Counted from the first letter of the stretch, positions 39,158 to 48,294 are shown. The stretch: DNA of 60,821 nucleotides from Candidatus Saccharibacteria bacterium UBA6040 (GCA_002429245.1 DIZA01000004.1:1-60821); one strand, 5' to 3'. The notes: generated by a model from the sequence alone, not told the origin. A program made the numbers and translations.

Positions 39158-39541
39158 ATGAAGGAATACGAACTAACTGTTCTCATCCACCCTGATCTGG
39201 AAGCAGATCTCGAAACACCACTGACGAAAGTCCGTGACATCATCAAAAACGCTGGCGGAACAATTGTTCGCGAAGACAACTGGGGTAAGAAAAAACTTGC
39301 ATACCCAATTCGTCGTGAAGAATTTGGTATCTACATTTACATGGACGTATCACTTCCAGCAGATGCACCACTAAAGATCAGTAACATTTTCAACATTACC
39401 GACGAAGTCCTCCGTTACCTTCTTGTCACAGTAAACGAGAAAGCCCGAAAAGCACTCGCTGAACAGCAAGCACAAGCAACTGAAGACACCGGTACTGAAC
39501 GACCAGAACGCACAGAGCGTAGCGACCGCGACAAAGAATAA
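39158..39541 (+). CDS. rpsF: Ribosomal protein S6
   Basis: S6 binds S18 in the 30S platform. The 127-residue protein begins MKEYELTVLIHPDLE and contains the family centre NWGKKKLAYPIRREEFGIY. It ends in an acidic, Glu/Arg-rich tail (RPERTERSDRDKE). It heads the classic rpsF-ssb-rpsR order. AAAAGGAG lies 6 bases before the ATG. Confidence 0.96.
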   Translation: MKEYELTVLIHPDLEADLETPLTKVRDIIKNAGGTIVREDNWGKKKLAYPIRREEFGIYIYMDVSLPADAPLKISNIFNITDEVLRYLLVTVNEKARKALAEQQAQATEDTGTERPERTERSDRDKE

Positions 39542-39568
39542 TCAGAGTAAATAGGGGAGTATAACAAT

Positions 39569-40033
39569 ATGGCGAAGAGCATCAACCAAGTAATCCTTAT
39601 GGGTCGCCTTACCCGCGATCCTGAGCAGCGAACCACTACTGGTGGCAAAACTATCGCAAGCTTCAGCATTGCTGTTGACCGCGGTGGCGAAAGCGACGCA
39701 GCTGACTTTTTCGAAATCACCGCTTGGGAAAAGCTTGGTGACCTGGTTATCCAATACCTCGGTAAAGGACGCCGTGTTCTTGTTCAAGGACGCCTTCGTC
39801 AAGATAGTTGGGATGACAAAGAAACCGGTAAAAAGCGCTCACGCGTTGAAGTAACCGCAACTGACGTTACTTTCCTTGACGGTCCGAACAGTGATAGTGA
39901 AGGCGGCGCGCCTCGCTCATCAGCACAAACTTCATACCCGAAGTCAAGTTCTAGTAACTCGAGCAAATCTGAAGATGTCGTCATCGAAGACATCGAAGAC
40001 AAACCAATTGATTTAAGTGAAATTCCATTCTAA
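39569..40033 (+). CDS. ssb: Single-stranded DNA-binding protein
   Basis: SSB coats single-stranded DNA in replication and repair. The OB-fold begins MAKSINQVILMGRLTRDPE and runs to about residue 108 with SRVEVTATDVTFLD. A Ser-rich linker follows and the tail ends DLSEIPF, the acidic tip that recruits partner proteins. At 154 residues it is normal. It lies between rpsF and rpsR. Confidence 0.96.
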   Translation: MAKSINQVILMGRLTRDPEQRTTTGGKTIASFSIAVDRGGESDAADFFEITAWEKLGDLVIQYLGKGRRVLVQGRLRQDSWDDKETGKKRSRVEVTATDVTFLDGPNSDSEGGAPRSSAQTSYPKSSSSNSSKSEDVVIEDIEDKPIDLSEIPF

Positions 40034-40046
40034 GGAGAAATAAGAA

Positions 40047-40247
40047 ATGCCAAAACGACTAAAGAAAGATACTCCTGTATATTTTGACTACAAAGATGTC
40101 AAAACATTGCAGCGTTTCATCAACATTTACGGACAGATCGAACCAATCGGTAAGACTGGCCTTAGCGCAAAGCAACAGCGTCAACTCGCGACTGCTATCA
40201 AGCGTGCTCGTCACCTCGCGTTACTACCATTCGTATCCCAGGGTTAA
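40047..40247 (+). CDS. rpsR: Ribosomal protein S18
   Basis: The 66-residue protein shows the S18 core YKDVKTLQRFINIYGQI and the end TAIKRARHLALLPF. It is a small S18, without the cysteines some versions carry near the N-terminus. AAGGAG lies 6 bases before the ATG. It is followed 6 bases later by efp. Confidence 0.95.
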   Translation: MPKRLKKDTPVYFDYKDVKTLQRFINIYGQIEPIGKTGLSAKQQRQLATAIKRARHLALLPFVSQG

Positions 40248-40253
40248 TACCTG

Positions 40254-40820
40254 ATGGGTTACTACCAGCCTACAGATCTTAAAAAAGGTGTCGTCGTGCA
40301 GATCGACGGCAAGCCTTTTCGTGTGATCGACTATAACCAAAAAGTCATGGGTCGCGGTGGAAGCATCGTGAACGTCAAGATTAAGAACTTGATCGATGGA
40401 TCAGTGATTCCGAAGACTTTTAAGGGTCAGGAAAAGATTGATACGGCCGAAGTGAACAGCCAGAAGGTACAATACCTGTACAGCGACGGTGCGGACTTCT
40501 ACTTTATGGATCCAACCACGTTTGAGCAATTCCAGCTTTCTGCCGAAGTTGTCGACGAGGCCAAAGGTTACCTTAAAGAGGGCGACGAACTTAGCCTGCA
40601 GTTCTTTGATGGTCGCGTGATTAACGTTGAGCTTCCAAAGAACGTTTTCCTTCAGGTAACGTATTCCGAAGACGTCGTAAAGGGTGACACTACCAGTAGT
40701 GTCCTTAAAGACGCAACGCTTGAAACTGGATTGACGATTAAAGTCCCTGCTTTCATCAAGACGGGTGATGTTATCTCCGTTGATACCGAAAACGGTTCAT
40801 ACCGGGAACGAAAGAAGTAA
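40254..40820 (+). CDS. efp: Elongation factor P with Arg at the tip position
   Basis: EF-P relieves ribosome stalling at consecutive prolines. All three beta-barrel domains are present: the N-terminal KOW-like domain, and the OB domains through VLKDATLETGLTIKVPAF and the signature region ending VDTENGSYRERK. The length of 188 is normal. The loop that contacts the P-site tRNA reads VMGRGGS. Arg34 stands where E. coli has the modified Lys34. Arg occurs in the EarP-modified branch of the family, but no earP is visible here. It probably shares the rpsF transcript. Confidence 0.95.
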   Translation: MGYYQPTDLKKGVVVQIDGKPFRVIDYNQKVMGRGGSIVNVKIKNLIDGSVIPKTFKGQEKIDTAEVNSQKVQYLYSDGADFYFMDPTTFEQFQLSAEVVDEAKGYLKEGDELSLQFFDGRVINVELPKNVFLQVTYSEDVVKGDTTSSVLKDATLETGLTIKVPAFIKTGDVISVDTENGSYRERKK

Positions 40821-40823
40821 GGC

Positions 40824-41300
40824 ATGTCTGCCGAGAAGTTAGTAAAATTTCTTCCGGCATTCTTTGTTGATGTTATTGATCCGAGTGTGGAGTATCCAGC
40901 AGAGATGTTGCCACATCGTATCACATTATTCCCTCCGCTGAAGCAGGCCTACGACCCCGCTTATGGCGTGGATCTACGTAAGTTAGTGAACCCACTGACA
41001 CCATTCGATGTGACTGTTTCGGGTGACGACATGTTTGGCGATAATCTAGAGATCCCCGTAAAACGAATCGAAGACTCTGACGAGCTACAGGAGCTTCACG
41101 CTCAGCTAGTCGTCGCTTTGGGAAATTTAACTCACGACGCGACGTATCGTCAGCCGTATGCTCCGCATATTAGCGTGAAAGAACACAGTGATATTCCAGA
41201 TGGTCAAAAGATTCATATTGAAGGCTTCACTATAGTTGAAAAGGTGTCAGGTGCAGCCTGGATCGTTCGTGATCAGATGAGGTTGAAGGGTAATGGATAA
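40824..41300 (+). CDS. 2H phosphoesterase (2'-5' RNA ligase-like)
   Basis: The two HxT/S-phi motifs that define the 2H superfamily are present: HRIT near residue 31 and HISV near residue 119. These enzymes hydrolyse or ligate 2'-5' or cyclic phosphate ends of RNA. The 158-residue protein has no other domain. It follows efp by 3 bases and overlaps tlyA by 8 bases, so it is translated with them. Confidence 0.75.
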   Translation: MSAEKLVKFLPAFFVDVIDPSVEYPAEMLPHRITLFPPLKQAYDPAYGVDLRKLVNPLTPFDVTVSGDDMFGDNLEIPVKRIEDSDELQELHAQLVVALGNLTHDATYRQPYAPHISVKEHSDIPDGQKIHIEGFTIVEKVSGAAWIVRDQMRLKGNG

Positions 41301-42048
41301 GAAGCGCCTTGACGCAGAAATGACCCGCAGGGGACTGGTACCGACTCGTTCACAGGCCGAGAGTTTTATTAAGCTCGGTAAAGTGACTGTAAACGGGCAA
41401 CTTATTTTAAAGCCAGGTTTTTTCGTCGGGCCAACTGCACAGATTAAGATGGATGTTGATGAGCAATACGTTAGTCGTGCAGGGTTGAAATTAGCGAGTG
41501 TTGCCCAAATTCTGAAACTCGACTTTAGGGGTAAAATTGTTCTCGATGTCGGGAGTAGTACTGGTGGATTCACTGACTTCTCGCTACGACGTGGTGCAAA
41601 GAAAGTCTTTGCTGTTGACGTTGGTACTGACCAGCTCCACCCGAGTTTGCAAGGGCATCCGCAGATTAGTTTGCACGAAAAGACTGACATTCGTGATTTT
41701 TACCTTCGTAAAGAAAAGCCCGGGATTGTCGTAATCGACGTCTCGTTTATTAGTCTTCGTGAGATTCTGCCACATATCGCACGTGAACTAGCAAACGAGA
41801 ACACTCAGATCGTTGCTATGGTGAAACCGCAATTTGAAGCAGGCAAGGATCAGACCAATAAGGGCGTGATTAAAAATGACGCCGTCCGACGGCAGATCTT
41901 AAAAGACTTTGAAATTTGGGCACAGGATTTATTCTATATTGTTGCCAAGCGAGATAGTGATGTCGCTGGCGCGAAGGGAAACCAAGAACGCTTCTACTTA
42001 CTGACGTTAAAACGGAACTCAACGACGTCGCCAGGACGCATCACGTAG
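41293..42048 (+). CDS. tlyA: TlyA-type rRNA 2'-O-methyltransferase
   Basis: TlyA methylates the 2'-OH of ribosomal RNA. An N-terminal S4 RNA-binding domain (residues 1-60, LDAEMTRRGLVPTRSQAESF) is followed by an FtsJ-like methyltransferase. The S-adenosylmethionine loop is VLDVGSSTGGFTDF and the K-D-K-E type catalytic residues lie in later motifs (VIDVSFISL, MVKPQFEAG). The 251-residue length is normal. Its last 55 bases overlap the end of the convergent ychF gene. Confidence 0.93.
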   Translation: MDKKRLDAEMTRRGLVPTRSQAESFIKLGKVTVNGQLILKPGFFVGPTAQIKMDVDEQYVSRAGLKLASVAQILKLDFRGKIVLDVGSSTGGFTDFSLRRGAKKVFAVDVGTDQLHPSLQGHPQISLHEKTDIRDFYLRKEKPGIVVIDVSFISLREILPHIARELANENTQIVAMVKPQFEAGKDQTNKGVIKNDAVRRQILKDFEIWAQDLFYIVAKRDSDVAGAKGNQERFYLLTLKRNSTTSPGRIT

Positions 42049-43076
42049 TCACGGCCTTCGGTGCGCATTTTACCGGCAGCCTTGGCTGCTGTTTCGCTTC
42101 CTGCTTCAACTAAGTCATCAAAGTCGACGATCGCAGCGGCGATAAAACCTTTTTCAAAGTCGGTGTGAATAACACCAGCTGCTTGTGGAGCAGTGTTTCC
42201 TTGATGAATGGTCCAGGCGCGGATTTCTTTTTGTCCAGCAGTCAGGTAGCTTTGGAGACCAAGTGTGTCGTACGCGACACGTGCTAATTGGGCGAGTCCA
42301 GATTCTTGAACATTATATGCGTCAAGAAGTTCCAGTGCATCAGCTTCGGCTAACCCACGAAGTTCTTCCTCTAGTTTCGCACAAATAAAGATACTGGCAG
42401 CGGGGGCAACGAGGGCAGAGAGCTCGTCCTTTTTAATGTCATCACCAAGGGTAAGTTCATCAACGTTAAAGACATAGATAACGGGCTTGGTTGAAAGAAG
42501 CTGTAGCCCTTGAATAACTTCTGTGTTCAAGCCAGTAATCTCGGTTGCCAGTTTGCCTTCAAGTAATCCCGTCTGAAGTTTGGCTAGTTGTTCGATTTCA
42601 GCTTTTGCAGCAGGGTTGGATTTCGATTCTTTTTCAAGGCGGGGGAGCTGCTTTTCGATACTTTGCAAGTCGGCAAGAATTAACTCGGTATTAATAGTTT
42701 CGATGTCTTTTTTTGGGTCGACTTTGTCATCCACGTGAATGACGTCGCTGTTATCGAAGGCACGGACGACGTGAATAATCGCGTCGCACTCACGAATGTT
42801 TGCAAGGAATTTATTGCCAAGGCCTTCACCTTTACTGGCACCAGCAACAAGTCCAGCGATATCAACAAATGTCACGGTCGCAGGAATCACTTTTGCTGCG
42901 TTGTACATCTTTTCAAGAATGGCCAAGCGTTCATCGGGAACGGGAATAATACCCGTGTTTGGTTCGATGGTTGCGAACGGGTAATTAGCCGCCAAAATAT
43001 TATTGTCGGTTAGTGCGTTAAATAGGGTAGACTTGCCAACATTGGGAAGTCCGACGATTCCGATGGATAAACTCAT
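41994..43076 (-). CDS. ychF: OBG-family GTPase/ATPase YchF
   Basis: YchF is a ribosome-associated P-loop NTPase. G1 is GLPNVGKST (residues 8-16), G3 is VDIAGLV, and the NxxE motif (FNVDE, where GTPases have NKxD) marks ATP-preferring members. A coiled-coil segment follows and the C-terminus is the TGS domain (MRPGDVVEFRFNVSK). The 360-residue length is normal. The gene ends inside tlyA on the other strand. Confidence 0.96.
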   Translation of the reverse strand: MSLSIGIVGLPNVGKSTLFNALTDNNILAANYPFATIEPNTGIIPVPDERLAILEKMYNAAKVIPATVTFVDIAGLVAGASKGEGLGNKFLANIRECDAIIHVVRAFDNSDVIHVDDKVDPKKDIETINTELILADLQSIEKQLPRLEKESKSNPAAKAEIEQLAKLQTGLLEGKLATEITGLNTEVIQGLQLLSTKPVIYVFNVDELTLGDDIKKDELSALVAPAASIFICAKLEEELRGLAEADALELLDAYNVQESGLAQLARVAYDTLGLQSYLTAGQKEIRAWTIHQGNTAPQAAGVIHTDFEKGFIAAAIVDFDDLVEAGSETAAKAAGKMRTEGRDYVMRPGDVVEFRFNVSK

Positions 43077-43161
43077 AAACTATCTCTATTTTAACAGATA
43101 TTATCGATATTAATTGCGGGGAATAATCAAATAGATTATGCTTAAGAATAGGTATTTATCT

Positions 43162-43692
43162 ATGGGCAAATCTGACAAGAAATTAAAATCAAAAAAATCG
43201 CGACTTATTCTGTTGATCGCAGCGATTTTAGTAGTCGTGGGTGCCGGTGCTGGCGTGTATTTTGGCTATATACTCCCACATACGAAAAAGACCGACACGA
43301 GCGCTGGCTCTACGGATAAAGCGACGACTGCTTATCAAGAAAAGTTAAAACAAGACCAAGACAAGGTAACAAAACTTGTGAATGCAGGGGATGCACAATC
43401 TATTGATCAAGCGACACAGCTCGTCAATACGAACGTTACCACTGCTCAAGCAACGGGCGACGATCGTCAGATTGTCGATGCCCAACTCGCAAAAGCGTCT
43501 TTCATGATGGATATTGGTCAAGCGCAACAAGCTCTCGATACTGTGTTGTTGCCACTGAATGACAAGTATGGAAATAACAATACCTATAAATACGACATTT
43601 ATGGTTCTCTTGCGCGAGCGTATCGGGAAATTGGTGACACCGCTAAAGCAGATTCTTACTTTAACCAGATACCATCGGAGGGCTGGAATTAA
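43162..43692 (+). CDS. Membrane-anchored protein at the head of the pilus region
   Basis: A Lys-rich start (GKSDKKLKSKKS), one membrane helix (about 13-38) and a helical outer domain of ~130 residues rich in Gln, Asp and Thr (QDKVTKLVNAG, ALDTVLLPLNDKYG) that looks like two or three helical repeats of TPR type (ARAYREIGDTAKADSYF fits one). It is 176 residues from the ATG at 43162; the in-frame ATG at 43138 is an alternative. It overlaps the next gene by one base (TAATG), so it is coupled to the two secreted proteins. Confidence 0.6.
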   Translation: MGKSDKKLKSKKSRLILLIAAILVVVGAGAGVYFGYILPHTKKTDTSAGSTDKATTAYQEKLKQDQDKVTKLVNAGDAQSIDQATQLVNTNVTTAQATGDDRQIVDAQLAKASFMMDIGQAQQALDTVLLPLNDKYGNNNTYKYDIYGSLARAYREIGDTAKADSYFNQIPSEGWN

Positions 43693-44777
43693 TGAAGTTT
43701 CATTTTAAAAAAGTCCTGACGCTTTCTCTTGTGATAGTTGCGGTTGGTATTCTTGCTTTCACTTTTGCACCGCGTTTTGCTTCTGCCGAGGCCGGCCCTG
43801 GTGGTGGCGGTGGTTCTTCGGGCTGTTCAAGGGGCAGTTATAGTACTTGCTACGGTGCAGTGTGGCGCTACTACAAAACGAATGCAAACTCGTATACTAT
43901 CCCGAACGTTGGCGGGGGAGCCACGAAGATTACCGGGTGTAGTGCCTTTGGTGGTTTCTTTGCTTACGTCCTGGTGAATAAAAATGATCCGAATAACGCT
44001 AATCTTGTTAGGTCGTGGAAGATCGGTCCAAATGGAGGAATTGCTGGTGATAGGAGTATCTTCTTCGGTGGATGGACGAACTATCGTATTGCAAGTAACG
44101 CATCTGACCCAATTCCTATTAATCCAGGCTCCGGTCAATACAGCTGGTACTCGGTAAAGAAAGCGTTTGCCCAAACGCAAAGTCTCGGTCAAAACGGTGG
44201 CTATACTTGGGACGGCAATAGCTCGCTCGGATGGTTCTGCTACCAGGGGCTGGACTTCAATCTTGTTCCAACGATTACAGGAACGCCGACGTATAGTGAC
44301 GGTGATAGTACTGGTGCCGATAAGGCAACACTCAGTCCATCGGTCAAGAATACGGGTGGGTCGTCATCGTCGAGCGCGCAGTGGCGAGTGGTCACATTCC
44401 AAGTGCCACCAAACGGTTCTGTTCCAAGCGCGGCGATAAACGGAACCTCGCCTGAACAGTATTATGGAAACGGAGCGGTCGCAATTGCGAGCGGAACGGG
44501 AGTAACGTTCCCGAGGAACGTGACCCCTATCAATGTCGCTCAGCAAGCGATTGGTGATTATCCAATTGGCACGAAATTATGTTATGCCTTATCGGTAAAC
44601 CCGGTCACTCAATCCAATGGTTCGTGGAGTCATAGTACGCCATTCTGTATCGTGATTGCCAAGAGTCCGAAAATTCAAGTTCATGGAGGAGATATCCGTG
44701 TTGGCAGTAACTTTGTTGATCAAACCGTCGGATCGGGTTCGAATATTATCACGAGTCAAACGGTAAAGAATCGGTAA
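43692..44777 (+). CDS. Secreted Gly/Ser-rich protein, possibly truncated
   Basis: A clear signal peptide (residues 1-32, cleavage after FASA) precedes a Gly-rich stretch (GPGGGGGSSG) and an outer domain of ~320 residues with several cysteines (GCSRGSYSTCYGA, ITGCSAFGG, LGWFCYQG, LCYALSV, PFCIVIA) that suggest disulphides. The C-terminus ends abruptly with VHGGDIRVGSNFV and ITSQTVKNR. In the next gene the internal DRIYGSWGEYGVMATG looks like the natural continuation. So this may be the first half of a domain that is separated between two genes. The function is unknown. It overlaps the next gene by one base. Confidence 0.65.
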   Translation: MKFHFKKVLTLSLVIVAVGILAFTFAPRFASAEAGPGGGGGSSGCSRGSYSTCYGAVWRYYKTNANSYTIPNVGGGATKITGCSAFGGFFAYVLVNKNDPNNANLVRSWKIGPNGGIAGDRSIFFGGWTNYRIASNASDPIPINPGSGQYSWYSVKKAFAQTQSLGQNGGYTWDGNSSLGWFCYQGLDFNLVPTITGTPTYSDGDSTGADKATLSPSVKNTGGSSSSSAQWRVVTFQVPPNGSVPSAAINGTSPEQYYGNGAVAIASGTGVTFPRNVTPINVAQQAIGDYPIGTKLCYALSVNPVTQSNGSWSHSTPFCIVIAKSPKIQVHGGDIRVGSNFVDQTVGSGSNIITSQTVKNR

Positions 44778-46468
44778 TGAATATGACATACGCACGCTTA
44801 AAGAGTCAAAAATACCTCATATCCATCCTCGCAGGGACGTTGATTCTTCTTGCGACTATAGTTGGGGGAACGCACAATGCCCATGCACTCTCAGGCCTTG
44901 GTCCGGATCCAACCGATTACGGCAATGCCGCGCGCTACACGTTGGAAGATACTTCGCAACTGAGCGTCACCAGTAGTACGATTCCGATCTACTATGCAAC
45001 CGACCCTGGAACAATTACGGTGACGGCAAACTCTTTCTCGTTTGAGAATAACCCAAGTTCACACCCGAAGGTATCGTTTAACGGTCGAGCGGGCGTTAAC
45101 AGTAGTACTACATTTCCTCTGAGTGGGTTTACCTTCGACGCCAATACGGGTTACTGGGTTGCGCTGATTGATACAAAAATGGTGAACTCTGCCGGAACGT
45201 ATAAAGTCATTAGCTACAAACTATCTGTTCCTGGATCAGGACTCGTCGGATCGTATGCGGCCAATGGAAGTAATTCGGCCGTTTCTAACCAGAATCGTTG
45301 CGATGCCAATGATCGCTCGGGCTGTGGCGCTTATTACAACTTTTCGTTGCCGTTTGGTACGCCATGTCAGGCACAGGGGAGTCTTTCAATGACAGCCACA
45401 ATCTACGACGGTGATAATGGTAACGTCGGAGTTCAGCCGACCAACTTTACTGTTAGTATTTTTGATGAGACAACAGGTCAGACAGTTGCTTACACACAGG
45501 GTGGAACGGGGACGGGCGATGGGCAAACGGCGAGCTATAACTTTACTGCTCAGCAGTATCACAAATATCGTTTCAAAGTGAATAATGTTTACTCGAATAA
45601 CGTTATGCAGATTAACTTGCCAGCTGACGGCATCTACTATTTATCCGATTGTCGCACGCTAGAAAAAACCGATCGTATTTATGGCAGCTGGGGAGAGTAT
45701 GGCGTGATGGCAACAGGAGTTATCTCGGGTATTGGGTCGGGTTCTGCATTCGCCGGACGCGGACTTTCACATGCGACAACCTGTAGCTACACATTCTTGA
45801 CTATTGCTAACGCAACTAACAGTAATTGTAAGACAACGCCAAAAGCTAACTACGGCCTTTACAATGCGGCGCGAACAATTCCAGATGTGGCGGACAGTTT
45901 CCCGGTAACCTCGGCGGGGTCCACACTGTCGGGTACGGTTGACGTCTCGGGACTGAACGGAACGTACAAGACTGCCGGGCCACTTGTCATTAGTGGCGGA
46001 ACCCTTCAGAAGGGGCAGTCAGTGATCATTAATACCTATAACCCCGTAAGCAAGACCTACCAAGACGTAACGATTGCAGGTGATATCAAATACACAACCG
46101 ATACACTAACCTCGAGTGGTCAGATCCCTCAACTCGTTATTCTTGCGAAGAATATTAGTATCAAAAGTAACGTCGTACAGGTAGATGCTTGGCTGAGTGC
46201 TGAGGGCACTCTCAATACTTGTTCTGATATTAATCGCACGTCGATCACGATCAATAATTGTAATCAACTCCTTACGATTAATGGTCCCGTTATGGCAAAT
46301 CAAGTTCAACTATGGCGCACTGCCGGATCGAGCAATAACGACAGCTCGGGTGATCCTGCAGAGGTATTTAACCTTCGCCCGGATGCTTATTTGTGGGGAA
46401 TTTCGCAGAGTGCACAAAGTGGACGTCTCGATACCGTCTACGAACACGAATTACCACCACGCTATTAG
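44777..46468 (+). CDS. Large secreted surface protein
   Basis: A signal peptide (residues 1-38, ending HNAHA) leads a 525-residue outer region. The N-terminal half has beta-rich, Thr/Ser-rich Ig-like stretches (TVTANSFSFENN, SVSIFDETTGQTVAYTQ-like strands) with a Cys pair (NRCDANDRSGCGAY). The second half (about 295-563) holds YGSWGEYGVMATGVISGIGSG and a beta-solenoid-like part (GTVDVSGLNGTY, LVISGGTLQKGQSVIIN, NISIKSNVVQVDA). There is no wall-anchor motif. It overlaps the upstream secreted gene by one base and lies directly before pilM, so a role on the surface with the pilus is likely but unproven. Confidence 0.65.
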   Translation: MNMTYARLKSQKYLISILAGTLILLATIVGGTHNAHALSGLGPDPTDYGNAARYTLEDTSQLSVTSSTIPIYYATDPGTITVTANSFSFENNPSSHPKVSFNGRAGVNSSTTFPLSGFTFDANTGYWVALIDTKMVNSAGTYKVISYKLSVPGSGLVGSYAANGSNSAVSNQNRCDANDRSGCGAYYNFSLPFGTPCQAQGSLSMTATIYDGDNGNVGVQPTNFTVSIFDETTGQTVAYTQGGTGTGDGQTASYNFTAQQYHKYRFKVNNVYSNNVMQINLPADGIYYLSDCRTLEKTDRIYGSWGEYGVMATGVISGIGSGSAFAGRGLSHATTCSYTFLTIANATNSNCKTTPKANYGLYNAARTIPDVADSFPVTSAGSTLSGTVDVSGLNGTYKTAGPLVISGGTLQKGQSVIINTYNPVSKTYQDVTIAGDIKYTTDTLTSSGQIPQLVILAKNISIKSNVVQVDAWLSAEGTLNTCSDINRTSITINNCNQLLTINGPVMANQVQLWRTAGSSNNDSSGDPAEVFNLRPDAYLWGISQSAQSGRLDTVYEHELPPRY

Positions 46469-46479
46469 CGTATTCTACC

Positions 46480-46509
46480 TTGCTATTTCACTTATGCTTT
46501 AGGTATAAT
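46480..46509 (+). promoter_or_regulatory. Promoter of the pilM operon
   Basis: TTGCTA (46480-46485), an 18-base spacer and a perfect TATAAT (46504-46509). The ATG at 46520 lies 10 bases after it. An in-frame ATG at 46508 overlaps the -10 box and cannot be the start. Confidence 0.65.
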
Positions 46510-46519
46510 GAGGGACAAT

Positions 46520-47569
46520 ATGGCATTACTAAAAGGCGTGGGCGACTTCTTTGCACTAGACATCGGAACAAATGCGGTACGCGTACTGCAACTTTCTTCG
46601 ACGGGGCCTGACTCTTGGGCGCTTGAACACTTTGGCTATGCGCCGATTGATGAACACACTTCCTCGAGTAATTCACCCGAAAGCCTTCGAAAACTAGGTG
46701 AAATTATCATGACCGCAGTCGGGCAGAGCGGTATCAAGTCAAAGAGTGTTGTTGTCGGTCTTCCTTCAAGTAAAACCTTCACCACAGTGATCGAACTACC
46801 CGTGATGCCTGAAGCTGAACTAAAAAGCACACTAAAGTATCAGATTGATCAGTACATTCCAATGGCGGCAAATGAAGCGAAGGTTGACTGGGCGTTACTT
46901 GGAACGTCTTTGCATGATCCTAAAATGCAAGAAGTCCTGCTTGCTAGTACTGCGAATGCTTACGCAGAAGAGCGCCTTGAATTTATCGAAAGCCTTGGCC
47001 TCGATGTTATCGCATCTGAACCAGACCCACTTGCAATGGTGCGCTCACTACTGCCTGCGGGCGTGCCTGACGCACGTTTGATTATTGATGTGGGCGAACT
47101 CTCAACTGATCTCGCTCTGACTTTTGGTGATAGCCCACGGCTCGTTCGCACTATTCCTATGGGAGTAAAGTCGCTCGTGAAGGCGGCTGTCCAGAACTTA
47201 AACGTCCAAGAAGACCAAGCTCGTCAATTTATTTTGAAGTTCGGACTGGCACCAGACCGCCTGGAAGGCCAAGTCTTTCGTGCCGTTGAATCAACCCTCG
47301 AGAACTTCGCAACCGAACTGACAAAGTCGATCAAGTTCTTCCAAACTCGTTACCCCAACACTCCTGTTGGTGGTATTTTGCTCTCTGGTAACGCCGCTAT
47401 TGTGCCATTATTCGGCGACTACGTGACAGCAAAGACCGGCGTGCCTTCAACGATCGCAAACCCGTGGCAGAAAGTTCGTGTTTCTCAGTCCGATCAACAG
47501 CAACTGATGAGCGTTGCTTCTGAATTTGCGACAGTCATTGGATTGGCACAGCGAAGGAACAAGAAGTAA
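46520..47569 (+). CDS. pilM: Type IV pilus assembly ATPase-like PilM
   Basis: PilM is an actin-like cytoplasmic protein that binds the N-terminus of PilN. The N-terminal phosphate loop FALDIGTNAVRVLQL, the segment LIIDVGELSTDLAL and GGILLSGNAAIVPLF fit the FtsA/PilM fold. The 349-residue length is normal. Its start is fixed by the promoter. Its stop overlaps pilN (TAATG). Confidence 0.93.
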   Translation: MALLKGVGDFFALDIGTNAVRVLQLSSTGPDSWALEHFGYAPIDEHTSSSNSPESLRKLGEIIMTAVGQSGIKSKSVVVGLPSSKTFTTVIELPVMPEAELKSTLKYQIDQYIPMAANEAKVDWALLGTSLHDPKMQEVLLASTANAYAEERLEFIESLGLDVIASEPDPLAMVRSLLPAGVPDARLIIDVGELSTDLALTFGDSPRLVRTIPMGVKSLVKAAVQNLNVQEDQARQFILKFGLAPDRLEGQVFRAVESTLENFATELTKSIKFFQTRYPNTPVGGILLSGNAAIVPLFGDYVTAKTGVPSTIANPWQKVRVSQSDQQQLMSVASEFATVIGLAQRRNKK

Positions 47570-48294
47570 TGATTGAAATCAACCTTATCCCCGACGTAAA
47601 ACAAGAGCTGATCAAAGCCCGCATGGTTCGCTCTGCCGTTGTGTCGGGTGCGATCATTACGACCATTATTGCTTTGGCGATTGTTGCCGTTCTTGCGATC
47701 TACGTTTTCGGTGTGCAAACTGTTCGTAATGCGGTTGCCGATAGTTCGATCAAAGACGGAAGTACAAAGCTTGCATCCGTTCAAGATCTTTCAAAGATTC
47801 TGACAATTCAAAATCAGTTGACCAAGATCAACGCATTAAACGACGCAAAACCAATCGACTCTCGTTCATTTGATATGCTTCAGGCAATTATTCCACCTGC
47901 GCCGAACCAAGTACAGGTTTCAACCCTCAAGATCGACACTGCAACACAGACGGTGACACTTGATGGCCAAACCCCAAGTTACCCGTCACTCGAAGCCTTC
48001 AAGAAAACAATCGCAGCGGCCAATGTTCGCTACAAGGATACCAGTGGTGCACAAATTGATGTTCCGCTCGCATCCGACCTCAGCCTGACAAACGTCAGTT
48101 ATGGCGAAGATGCATCAGGCGCAAAAGTGCTTCGCTTTACCGTCAGCTTTACTTATGCGACTGAATTATTCGCTTCAACGATTACGAACCCGACGATTGT
48201 GCTGATTAACGGTGGAAATGTTACCGACTCGTACTTGGGTATTCCGAAAAGTATTTTCGTCGACCGAGCAACTGATGCAGGAGTAACCAACTAA
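47569..48294 (+). CDS. pilN: PilN-like fimbrial assembly protein
   Basis: The short N-terminus MIEINLIPDVKQE carries the INLIP motif that PilM binds. One membrane helix follows (residues 23-48) and then a ferredoxin-like outer domain of ~190 residues, for 241 in all. PilN connects PilM to PilO in the inner-membrane platform. It overlaps pilO by one base (TAATG). Confidence 0.88.
   Translation: MIEINLIPDVKQELIKARMVRSAVVSGAIITTIIALAIVAVLAIYVFGVQTVRNAVADSSIKDGSTKLASVQDLSKILTIQNQLTKINALNDAKPIDSRSFDMLQAIIPPAPNQVQVSTLKIDTATQTVTLDGQTPSYPSLEAFKKTIAAANVRYKDTSGAQIDVPLASDLSLTNVSYGEDASGAKVLRFTVSFTYATELFASTITNPTIVLINGGNVTDSYLGIPKSIFVDRATDAGVTN

Noticed and set aside
46508..46519. ATG at 46508 as the pilM start
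   Set aside because: It overlaps the -10 box at 46504-46509. The ATG at 46520 begins the conserved PilM sequence.
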